Part shown: positions 17,453 to 24,509 of the stretch, piece after piece
Layout: every line of letters begins with the position of its first letter
How positions within the stretch are numbered: position 1 is the first letter of the stretch
NCBI GenBank assembly: GCA_004431415.1
Contig: QPMI01000403.1
Location: forward strand, 1-37,519
Reading direction: 5' to 3'
DNA length: 37,519 nucleotides
Source of the DNA: Cyanophora paradoxa
Lineage: Eukaryota; Glaucocystophyceae; Cyanophorales; Cyanophoraceae
Notes under the pieces: generated by a model
What the model was told of the DNA's origin: nothing
The model's database searches: none
Seen by the model: the letters and a program-made list of their open reading frames with translations, nothing else
Program-made: the position numbers and the translations under genes

Positions 17453-17511
17453 ACCATATTCAGTCTCCCTGCATTATTTTTATCTGTCTTTATTTAGGAA
17501 GATCTACAACA

Positions 17512-18243
17512 ATGCAAGATTTAGAAGAGTTTAATGTTTCTGAAATGATTAAAGGTGTTTTCAGAGCCATTTTTATAGGCAAAAGTTGTACGGGAAAAAG
17601 CGAATGTGTAAAGTATTGGTTAAAGCAATTACATGATGCCAAAGTTATTGATGTTGTCCTAGTTGTGAGTGGGACCAGCTTTAATCATTTCTGGAGAGAG
17701 GTTGCAACAGTAGAACTTGGTAAATGGGATGCTGGTTACATTTCAAAGCTTTTGGATGAAAGGCAGGAGAAAATCGAAAAAGGTGAACCTGTGAACCACA
17801 TGTGTGTTGTTTTAGATGATTTAATTGATAATGAGATAATTGATTTAACAAGAGACAAGGTGGTGTCATCTCTGTACAGTAGGGGCAGACATTCGAAAAT
17901 ATCCATTATCTGCATTACACAGAAACTCAGAAAAGTCTCTTCCACTATTCGAGTTAATTCTGATTATGCTGTTTTCCTGAGTGCTGCTAATCGCAAAGAA
18001 CTTGAAGCCATAGAGGAAGAATACAATATAATGCGAAACAAGGAGGACTTTTACAAAATGTTTGAAGAATATGTCCACTCCTATCAGTATATCGTTTGGT
18101 CCTCTGCTGGCTACTCAGTTAAATACTTTGTAGATAAAGCTGAGCTTGTCAAAGACTTCCCATTTCCTCGCTTCCACAGAAAGCCAAAAAAGAAAGAAGA
18201 TGAACTGAAACCACCAGAGAAAGAGGAAGCCCCAAAGAAGTGA
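17512..18243 (+). CDS. A32-type genome-packaging ATPase (FtsK/HerA superfamily)
   Basis: A 243-residue intact protein of normal size for the packaging ATPases of Polintons, virophages and large DNA viruses, which pump DNA into the preformed capsid. Walker A is GKSCTGKS (23-30), Walker B is CVVLDD (98-103), and the family signature LYSRGRHSKISIICITQ (121-137) includes the sensor glutamine. The C-terminus (from about 220) is a Lys/Glu/Pro-rich tail. It follows the capsid gene by 59 bp on the same strand, as usual. It ends in TGA, which shows TGA is used as a stop in this element. Confidence 0.93.
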   Translation: MQDLEEFNVSEMIKGVFRAIFIGKSCTGKSECVKYWLKQLHDAKVIDVVLVVSGTSFNHFWREVATVELGKWDAGYISKLLDERQEKIEKGEPVNHMCVVLDDLIDNEIIDLTRDKVVSSLYSRGRHSKISIICITQKLRKVSSTIRVNSDYAVFLSAANRKELEAIEEEYNIMRNKEDFYKMFEEYVHSYQYIVWSSAGYSVKYFVDKAELVKDFPFPRFHRKPKKKEDELKPPEKEEAPKK

Positions 18244-18321
18244 AAAGCCAAGTCCATAGCAATAAATTGATGCGATATAAACGCGGTTTATAAAATTATC
18301 TCTCATTCTAATAAAGATACA

Positions 18322-19056
18322 ATGCCTCCCAAACGAAAAATAGGGATCCCAGCTGGGGCTGTTGGCTATTCAGGTGGTGGAAACAGTGGATCTATTAACA
18401 CTGAACCAATGAAATTCAATGGTATGAACGAAATCAAACCCTCACAACCCCAAGAAGACCCCCTTAATGCTGCCTATGAGGAATCAGTCGATGACAAAGC
18501 CCCACAAAGTTCAACTGCTGACCAACTGAACATTTCCCCTGAGACAGCAAAGATGAAGTCTGTTGCTGAGGGTGCCAGGCGAATTATTGGTGCTGCTGAT
18601 GATAAAGGTTTAGGCTTGCAAGATCTTTCACTGGCTCGCAAAGGTGAGGGTCTTAGTAAGGAATCAGACAAGGTAATTCAGTCTATGGCTGGTGAAGTCA
18701 CATACAAGACTGCTCCCACTCAAAATATTCATCGAATTCCCAAGGCTCAATGGGATGAGATGACTGCTAAACTCAAAGATCTGGAAGCCAAATCAAGTGC
18801 CTTGGAGCAGTATGTTACTGAGAAGAAAGAGAGAGCCAAGCTAAAGGAGATGCTTCGAAAGGAAGTTTATAAAATGGGAATCACTGGTGTCCCAGATAAA
18901 CAGTTTATTGCTAAGAAAGAGAACCAAATCGATGAGCAGGCAGTAGATGAAATGAAAACAAAAACCCAAAAGGGAACCATTGAACCTGGTGCCACCAAAG
19001 CTGAAGTAGAAAAGGGAGTTGCCCCAACAGTATATAAAAGACGAGTTTGGCTTTAA
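18322..19056 (+). CDS. Hydrophilic coiled-coil protein of unknown function
   Basis: A 244-residue intact protein that I do not recognise. It starts with a basic, Gly-rich segment (MPPKRKIGIPAGAVGYSGGG), has a polar, probably disordered middle (about 40-120), and a charged alpha-helical stretch with heptad character (about 143-190: WDEMTAKLKDLEAKSSALEQ and following EKKERAKLKEMLRKE). It ends PTVYKRRVWL. It sits directly downstream of the ATPase in the morphogenesis cluster, so a virion-internal, scaffolding or DNA-associated role is plausible but unsupported by any motif. The upstream gap carries TTTATAAAATTA, a TATA-like element. It is not the missing Ulp1-type protease: no His-Asp-Cys arrangement is visible. 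Confidence 0.7.
   Translation: MPPKRKIGIPAGAVGYSGGGNSGSINTEPMKFNGMNEIKPSQPQEDPLNAAYEESVDDKAPQSSTADQLNISPETAKMKSVAEGARRIIGAADDKGLGLQDLSLARKGEGLSKESDKVIQSMAGEVTYKTAPTQNIHRIPKAQWDEMTAKLKDLEAKSSALEQYVTEKKERAKLKEMLRKEVYKMGITGVPDKQFIAKKENQIDEQAVDEMKTKTQKGTIEPGATKAEVEKGVAPTVYKRRVWL
19031..19042 (+). promoter_or_regulatory. TATATAAAAGAC promoter-like motif upstream of the 19079 gene
   Basis: The 12-mer TATATAAAAGAC lies 48 bp before ATG 19079, overlapping the 3' end of the preceding coding sequence. The identical 12-mer occurs 69 bp before the primase-helicase ATG. A related TATAATAAAAGAGA lies just before the capsid ATG. This suggests a shared TATA-type viral promoter. Confidence 0.45.
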
Positions 19057-19078
19057 TTATCTCTGTTTTATTAGAGAT

Positions 19079-19351
19079 ATGGACATAATACGAAAGTTCT
19101 TCGAGATGTTCAGTCTGCATGTGGTGAGCAATTGCCACAGTGGATGTTGTGAGACAACAGTGGAGTTTGAGATGTCAGATAATGAGGATAATGCCTCAGA
19201 AGCAAGAGAGAGAAGGAGGTCTACAGTTTCTGTGGAGTCAATGCCAGCAGACCCCACAGAGTATACATATGAGCAACAGGAGTATCCAAGGAGAAGTTCT
19301 CTGTCAGCAGAAAACGTTTTCTCTGGGAATATAAATGGAGGATACTATTAG
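19079..19351 (+). CDS. Small acidic/Ser-rich protein of unknown function
   Basis: A 90-residue product if translation starts at ATG 19079, which I prefer to an upstream ATG at 19019 because the latter lies inside the previous gene and the TATA-like motif at 19031 would then lie within the message. The N-terminus (MDIIRKFFEMFSLHVV) is amphipathic or hydrophobic and is followed by a Cys cluster (NCHSGCC). The rest is polar, rich in Ser, Glu and Arg. No family recognised. It overlaps the next gene by 17 bp in another frame. Confidence 0.5.
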   Translation: MDIIRKFFEMFSLHVVSNCHSGCCETTVEFEMSDNEDNASEARERRRSTVSVESMPADPTEYTYEQQEYPRRSSLSAENVFSGNINGGYY

Positions 19352-19580
19352 TTTAATCGAGTTTACCAGTGATGAACCTGTTACTGAGGGGTCTATAAGA
19401 CACATTCTGGCAATGCAGAAACGATATAGAGAGGACCCAGAATATAGAGAGTATAAAAAGCAGCAAGCCTTGGCATCCTATTATCGAAGAAAAGCCCAAA
19501 AAGAGGAGCAGAGACCCAGAGGTAGACCAATTAAATATTATTTGCCTACTGAAAGTAGCAATGGACCCCCAGGTCTATAA
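19335..19580 (+). CDS. Small basic AT-hook protein, copy 1
   Basis: An 81-residue protein. The segment KRYREDPEYREYKKQQAL is followed by a tyrosine/lysine-rich helix and then by PRGRPIKYY, an AT-hook core (RGRP) that binds the minor groove of AT-rich DNA. The same arrangement occurs in the gene at 19733-20059, so the two are paralogues. A role in coating or regulating the AT-rich viral DNA is plausible. The 5' end overlaps the preceding gene by 17 bp and the 3' end overlaps a 40-codon ORF at 19561 by 20 bp, giving a tight overlapping string. Confidence 0.6.
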   Translation: MEDTISLIEFTSDEPVTEGSIRHILAMQKRYREDPEYREYKKQQALASYYRRKAQKEEQRPRGRPIKYYLPTESSNGPPGL

Positions 19581-19683
19581 GATAATTGAGAAAAAGCGGT
19601 CTCAGTATGCCACTGAGGCAGCTATAAAAGTTTACAGACAGGAACTGGTGTTCGCAACAAAAAATGACTTAAGGAAAAAGTAG
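19561..19683 (+). CDS. Possible 40-residue ORF
   Basis: ATG 19561 begins MDPQVYKIIEKKRSQYATEA and ends at TAG 19681-19683. It overlaps the end of the AT-hook gene by 20 bp. The product is Lys-rich and helical in character, with no family recognised. It is kept only because neighbouring genes are packed with the same overlaps and the stretch would otherwise be empty; coding status is uncertain. Confidence 0.25.
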   Translation: MDPQVYKIIEKKRSQYATEAAIKVYRQELVFATKNDLRKK

Positions 19684-19732
19684 ATAGATTGTATTGAGGA
19701 AAAATTATTTTCGTATCTACTATTAAAGAGAA

Positions 19733-20059
19733 ATGCCGAATATCCGCAAGATACTCACAGATGATGAAAAAGCAGAGAAGCTGAGACTGAAAAGGGAGCA
19801 AGATGCCCAAAGAAAACGCGAAGCCTATCATAAAAAGAAGCAGGAACGATTATCCCAAGGAGCCGCTACAGTTCACACACCAGAAGAACTCAAAAAGATT
19901 GCCCTCAGACACCAGAGGAAATACAGGGAAAATGAAGAATATCGCGAGCAAAAAAAGGCAAAAGCGCTGGAATATTACCACAAGAAGAAAGATGAACAGC
20001 CCAAGAAACCCAAAGAGCATAAACCGGTTGGAAGACCTCGAAAATATATCGAAGAATAA
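19733..20059 (+). CDS. Small basic AT-hook protein, copy 2
   Basis: A 108-residue, strongly charged protein made of lysine/glutamate-rich helices. RKYRENEEYREQKKAKALEY resembles the KRYREDPEYREYKK segment of the gene at 19335, and the C-terminus PVGRPRKYIEE carries an AT-hook-type GRPRK core. These features point to a DNA-binding architectural or regulatory protein. ATG 19733 follows an AT-rich leader. The next gene, primase-helicase, starts 217 bp downstream behind a TATATAAAAGAC motif. Confidence 0.65.
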   Translation: MPNIRKILTDDEKAEKLRLKREQDAQRKREAYHKKKQERLSQGAATVHTPEELKKIALRHQRKYRENEEYREQKKAKALEYYHKKKDEQPKKPKEHKPVGRPRKYIEE

Positions 20060-20207
20060 ATTCTCGATCGAAACAAATTTTGTAGAAATCGATTTGATCG
20101 GAGGCAAAAAAATGACAGCTTTCTTCCCTCTTTTTTAAAACTGTACCTATATATCGAGACAGTATCCCGACCCAAAACTACTTAAGGACTTGGCAAATAA
20201 TAGGATA

Positions 20208-20219
20208 TATATAAAAGAC
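20208..20219 (+). promoter_or_regulatory. TATATAAAAGAC promoter-like motif upstream of primase-helicase
   Basis: Identical to the 12-mer at 19031-19042 and placed 69 bp before ATG 20277, with a non-coding leader of about 57 bp after it. The intergenic stretch 20060-20276 contains no ORF I would support. Confidence 0.5.
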
Positions 20220-20276
20220 AATTCCTCCTTCCGAAATTATTTTCTTCGTTAAAGGTAGAAGTCCCCAAAATCGAAA

Positions 20277-22871
20277 ATGAACAAAATCGAGAAATTCGCC
20301 ACCCCTGTTGAAAATGCTACATTCCTTAGTACTCTCATTGGTGATCGCAACAAGGTCACCCATGTATTTGATTCTGCCGAAGATGCCCTTGAAGCCATTG
20401 ATAATAGCAAGGTTAAGACCTGGGCTGAATGCATTCAACCTGAGCAAGTGACCAGAGTTTACCTGGACCTGGATAAATTCGCTGATTTGAAGGAGAACAT
20501 TGCTGATAACTATGCTGAGGCGGAAACTGTTGTAAGAGAGATGAGAGATAAGCTATGGAAGCGATCTGGTACCACTTCTATTAACGATATTGCTGTTGCA
20601 GTTCGCCATAGAAGGGTTTATTTGATTAAGGAGGATGTCACCAAGTTCAAGATTTCAGCCCACTTTATTATTAAATCGCTTGCATGCAAACATGAAGATA
20701 TCCCCAAGCTTTTCAAAGCGATGGGATTGGTGAAAAATGAGGATTATGACAGTGGAGTTTACAGCTCCACACAGAACCTAATCTGCCTCAATTGCTGCAA
20801 AGGTGAGACTCTGGATGCTCAAAATAAGTCGAAAAAAGATGTTGATAAAAACGTTTGCTTTAAGAAATTCGTTGACTGTGACAAAGTGTTAATGCGAAAT
20901 GAGGACTTCTTTGTATCTTACTTCTCAGCTACTACTAAACTTGTGGATGAATCGAATATTTCTGCATTCGCAAATTATAGCCCTGAGCCAAAACCAGTTA
21001 AAAAGGAGCCAAAAAGTGATAAAGTGAAGACTGAGAAGGTAGAAGCTGAAAAAGACACTGAACCCGAAAATCCTGTTACTTTCGAACTGCTACAAAGTGT
21101 TATAATGGGTCTGAATGGTGAGAGAGCTAATGAGTATAAAACTTGGATTGATGTAGGACTGGTCATCATCAATGTTGGGGAAGACAACAAGTTCACCCCT
21201 AAAATGCAAGCTGAACTCTTCCACCAATTCTCAGAACAGAGTGACAAGTATGATTATGATGAATGCCAGGAGAAGTTTACACAGCTTCGCAGAAGCAAGA
21301 AGAAGGCTGAGCCTGGCAAAGTGTTGACCTTCAAATCCTTGGTTTATTGGTTGAGCAAAGATAACAATGAGCTTTTCAAGGAACTCTTCCCCAAAAAGTA
21401 TGCATTCCTACCAGAGGACACAGATGAAATCGATTACAAGACTGCAAGTATCCCTCCTTTGGCTGAACATTACAATGTGCATAAGAGGTATTTCAATGCT
21501 CGAATGCATCATGTTGAAAATGTTGGTTGTGTGATGCTCTGGGATGAACAACTACTTTGCTGGATGCCCAAAGATATTGGGAAGCTCTCTACAAAGCATT
21601 TCCCCCACTTGATGCATAAGGTGATTGTGAATGAGGGGACAGATAATGAGAAAGAGAAATGGGAGCAATCATTTAGGAAATGGATTGTGGATCCAACAGC
21701 CACAAGATCAACTTACATGGATTTCCTTCCCCCTCCTGCTACTCTCAGTGCAAAATGCAAGTCTGTATTTAATCTCTATCCAGGAATGAAGGTCGACCAT
21801 CAGCAATTCGAAAATGCTCCAGAGGATGTAACTGCTGAGATGATTAAGCCTTTCCTAGATCACTTGTTCTTAATGTCTGGTGAGGATCAAAATACCTATG
21901 AATATCTGTTGAAATGGTTTGCCCACATGCTGCAAAAGCCTGGGGAACTCAATGGAGTATCCTTAATCTTCATTGGTGAGCAGGGAACTGGTAAAAATGT
22001 GTTGGTTGATACTTTCCAAAAGAAGATACTTGGAGATGCCCTAAGTTATGCAACTGGAAAGCCAAAAGAGGATCTGTTTGGTCGATTTGCCCACAATAGA
22101 GAGGATAAGATCTTGATTGTTGTGAATGAAGCCTCAGGCAAGGACACATTCGAAAATAATGATATGCTCAAAGATCTCATAACTTCTGATAAGATTGTAA
22201 TTGAACACAAAGGGATAGATTCATACACAAAAAGCAACTTTGCCAGGATTATATTCACCAGCAATAACAACATTCCAGTGAAAATTGAAGCTGGAGATAG
22301 GCGATTTGTGGTTGTTGAAGTTAGTAAGAAATTCGCAAAGGATAGGTCATACTTCCTTCCACTTGTAAAATGGCTAAATGATCACTGCAATATTCGAAAC
22401 ATTGCCCACTATTTGAGAACCAAAGTTGACTGTGAGGATGTGAACTGGATTGCTGATAGACCCCTTACAAATAAATACTATTTAGCCCAACAGGTGTGCG
22501 CTCCAATCATTCTTATGTTCACTAAGTGGCTTGTGGATCGAGGCTTAATTTCCGAGAATAAATGCAAGTCTGGTAGCCTTGTGGAAACCTGGAAGTGGTT
22601 CCAGGAGTTTATTACCAGCAATAAATATAAAAACGATTATAATAGTCGCCGATATTATACTGAAATGAGAAGTGTTACATATATCCAAGTGAAAACTACA
22701 AATGGCAAACAATACTATCATTTCCTATTCCCACAAGTATTTGAGGAATTCAGAAAGATGAAGCTTGTAGATGATGAGACTATTGAGGAAGAAGCTAATC
22801 CAAGGATGAAACAGGCCCTACCTGCTGCTGATCCTGATGCATCAGATTATGATTCTGATGTTGAAGTTTAG
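20277..22871 (+). CDS. Primase (archaeo-eukaryotic type) fused to SF3 helicase, D5-like
   Basis: An intact 864-residue replicative protein. N-terminal primase: catalytic DLD (Asp64, Asp66) in VYLDLDKF, SAH (127-129) in KISAHFII, and a DSGVYSSTQNLICL segment (about 158-171). A PriCT-2-like domain with TWIDVGLVI and YDYDECQEKF lies near 270-350. The SF3 helicase has Walker A GEQGTGKN (567-574), Walker B ILIVVNEA, motif C IIFTSNNN and a trailing RRF arginine. Such fusions prime and unwind DNA in virophages and large DNA viruses. Classical animal Polintons rely on the polymerase alone, so having this and the protein-primed polymerase places the element nearer Mavirus-like relatives. It ends at TAG, followed by a 243-bp repeat-containing intergenic region. 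Confidence 0.93.
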   Translation: MNKIEKFATPVENATFLSTLIGDRNKVTHVFDSAEDALEAIDNSKVKTWAECIQPEQVTRVYLDLDKFADLKENIADNYAEAETVVREMRDKLWKRSGTTSINDIAVAVRHRRVYLIKEDVTKFKISAHFIIKSLACKHEDIPKLFKAMGLVKNEDYDSGVYSSTQNLICLNCCKGETLDAQNKSKKDVDKNVCFKKFVDCDKVLMRNEDFFVSYFSATTKLVDESNISAFANYSPEPKPVKKEPKSDKVKTEKVEAEKDTEPENPVTFELLQSVIMGLNGERANEYKTWIDVGLVIINVGEDNKFTPKMQAELFHQFSEQSDKYDYDECQEKFTQLRRSKKKAEPGKVLTFKSLVYWLSKDNNELFKELFPKKYAFLPEDTDEIDYKTASIPPLAEHYNVHKRYFNARMHHVENVGCVMLWDEQLLCWMPKDIGKLSTKHFPHLMHKVIVNEGTDNEKEKWEQSFRKWIVDPTATRSTYMDFLPPPATLSAKCKSVFNLYPGMKVDHQQFENAPEDVTAEMIKPFLDHLFLMSGEDQNTYEYLLKWFAHMLQKPGELNGVSLIFIGEQGTGKNVLVDTFQKKILGDALSYATGKPKEDLFGRFAHNREDKILIVVNEASGKDTFENNDMLKDLITSDKIVIEHKGIDSYTKSNFARIIFTSNNNIPVKIEAGDRRFVVVEVSKKFAKDRSYFLPLVKWLNDHCNIRNIAHYLRTKVDCEDVNWIADRPLTNKYYLAQQVCAPIILMFTKWLVDRGLISENKCKSGSLVETWKWFQEFITSNKYKNDYNSRRYYTEMRSVTYIQVKTTNGKQYYHFLFPQVFEEFRKMKLVDDETIEEEANPRMKQALPAADPDASDYDSDVEV

Positions 22872-23114
22872 GTTTACTCAAAAGTGGACTCATGGTTGAC
22901 TCAAATTTATCATAAAAGACCCAAACAGTCTTTTATTTACGGTTTATTTATCGATTAGGTTGACTAAGTGGGGGGAGTTGACTCATTTTTTCACAGATTC
23001 TAAAAAAGGACTCTGCCCTAAAAAGAAATAAAAAGTGCCTCAACTCCACCCACTAAGTCAACCAAAAAATGATTTAAGAGATAGAAAAATATATTTATAT
23101 GTAAGTAGTAAGAA
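22872..23114. promoter_or_regulatory. Intergenic repeat region: small hairpin plus long inverted GTTGACT repeat
   Basis: No gene. TAAAAGAC (22913-22920) and GTCTTTTA (22928-22935) form a perfect 8-bp hairpin with a 7-base loop. GGTTGACTAAGTGGGGGGAG-type sequence at 22958-22980 pairs with 23041-23063 in inverted orientation, with 2 mismatches in 23 and 60 bp between arms. The same motif occurs in both TIRs and in the left-TIR-specific block. Candidates are an internal origin, a protein-binding iteron set or a transcription boundary. An AT-rich stretch (ATATATTTATATG) precedes the GIY-YIG gene. Confidence 0.6.
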
Positions 23115-23465
23115 ATGGCTGGAACAGATCATGATTCTGGATCGATCTATATGATTGAGAGTGAAGAATTGAATAAAGTTTATATAGGGAGAACCTCACA
23201 GCCACTACAAAAAAGATGGAGACAACACAAATCAGGTCAAATGCCATCAACAGCAGACCTATGCAAGGCTTCGGATGTGAGGTTTTCAGTCCTTTATTCA
23301 ACTAAGAAGGGTGGGCATGAAGACCTTATGAACAGAGAAGCATATTACATGTATCTCTTTGAACCTTGGATAGTCAATCTACAAAAACCGAAATCTCGAT
23401 TTAGGATTAATAGGTTTTTGCGATTTCATTCAGAGGAAGCCAATGGATCCATTAAAACATTTTAA
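23115..23465 (+). CDS. GIY-YIG nuclease-domain protein
   Basis: A 116-residue protein consisting of one GIY-YIG domain. SIYMI (10-14) stands for the GIY strand and VYIGRT (22-27) for YIG. An arginine-rich helix QKRWRQHK carries the catalytic Arg (about 34-36), the metal-binding Glu is Glu75 in NREAYYMYLF, and Asn88 follows. Such stand-alone nucleases occur in Mavirus-like elements and as homing or repair enzymes. No DNA-binding C-terminal domain is visible, so it may act on branched DNA or need a partner. It lies between primase-helicase and polymerase genes, within the replication cluster. Confidence 0.85.
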   Translation: MAGTDHDSGSIYMIESEELNKVYIGRTSQPLQKRWRQHKSGQMPSTADLCKASDVRFSVLYSTKKGGHEDLMNREAYYMYLFEPWIVNLQKPKSRFRINRFLRFHSEEANGSIKTF

Positions 23466-23525
23466 ATTGCGTTTAGAACATCCTAAAATAAAATATCCCC
23501 TTAGAATAGGAACAAGTTAGGAATA

Positions 23526-24509
23526 ATGCCCCGAATTACCAACAAACTCATAAGGGAGAAGAAATGGGAACTCATGGGATTGCTGGGAACACTATATGCA
23601 GCCCATGAAATAACAGAGGATGAATATGACCGGGAAATAGATTTAATTGCAAGGGGCAGACCCACTTTAAGCAGATTAACCAGAAAAGCAAATAACCTAT
23701 ATGATAAAATTGAAACCTTGGATGAACTGGATAGGCTTAGGCAAATAGAACCAGAGGCAGAAGATGGAACAGCCATGAATGAATTATATCGCTGGCTCAC
23801 ATACAGAGCCAGAAGGGAAGTTGTTGTAGATGTGATTGAATTCCTGGATAGAATTGCTACATCCCTTCCAAATCGATTAAAGCAGGGTTTAGATCAATTC
23901 AGGGCAATCAAGGTTCGCTTGTCTTTTATCTGCAAGTTCGTTAAAGTGAGCAATCCACAGGTTTGGATATCGAAATACATTTACAGTGATTACTTTGTAT
24001 TAACCAGGTCGAGAAATATTCGAACTGAGCTGAATAAAGCAGCCCAAATGTGTCAGGAGCAGATGAATGTGGTTGATAGCTATCGCTTAGAAAGAATTGA
24101 AATACTCAGAGTGGCTATTATGAGTTATGCTCCAACTGGTGGATGCTTTCTACAAACCCCAGAGTGGATTGCTAGGAAGAGAGCCACAGTGAATATTCGA
24201 AATATAGATGATTCCTGCTTCGAAAATGCGATTTTAGCCTCGATTTACAGAAAATCTATTAACTCCAATAAGAGGAATGAGCTTTCACAATATCGCAAAT
24301 GGAAATACTCAGCAATCGCTTATAATCCGCTGGCTCTCAATTTCGACAATATCCCATTCCCTGTTGCCTGTGATGCTGAAATAATTGATAAATTCGAGGC
24401 TCAAAATGCAGGCATTAGCATTAATATATTCGGAATCGATGGAGAGGTTGTTTATCCCTGCATCAATCCAGTAACCCAGGCAGAAAGCATAAGGTTAATC
24501 TCATGCTGA
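23526..24509 (+). CDS. Protein-primed family B DNA polymerase, N-terminal ORF (split gene)
   Basis: 327 residues from ATG 23526. The first 190 residues are helical and charged without a known motif. The end (from about residue 220) has ARKRATVNIRNIDDSCFENAI, YNPLALNFDNIPFPV and KFEAQNAGISINIFG, the N-terminal domain seen in Polinton and related protein-primed polymerases just before the zinc finger and exonuclease region. The ORF stops at TGA 24507-24509, and the next ORF takes over in the -1 frame from ATG 24503, exactly where the family continues. Together they span 3,245 nt, normal for one polymerase of about 1,080 residues. It is either one gene broken by an indel, a programmed -1 shift, or two proteins translated by coupling at the 7-nt overlap. 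Confidence 0.75.
   Translation: MPRITNKLIREKKWELMGLLGTLYAAHEITEDEYDREIDLIARGRPTLSRLTRKANNLYDKIETLDELDRLRQIEPEAEDGTAMNELYRWLTYRARREVVVDVIEFLDRIATSLPNRLKQGLDQFRAIKVRLSFICKFVKVSNPQVWISKYIYSDYFVLTRSRNIRTELNKAAQMCQEQMNVVDSYRLERIEILRVAIMSYAPTGGCFLQTPEWIARKRATVNIRNIDDSCFENAILASIYRKSINSNKRNELSQYRKWKYSAIAYNPLALNFDNIPFPVACDAEIIDKFEAQNAGISINIFGIDGEVVYPCINPVTQAESIRLISC

Noticed and set aside
19019-19078. Upstream ATG extension of the 90-residue protein
   Set aside because: It overlaps the end of the preceding coding sequence and would place the TATA-like motif inside the message; ATG 19079 is preferred.
22913-22935. TAAAAGAC/GTCTTTTA hairpin as a bacterial-type terminator
   Set aside because: The host is eukaryotic, and the stem is AT-rich with only a short T tract. 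It is recorded only as part of the intergenic repeat region.
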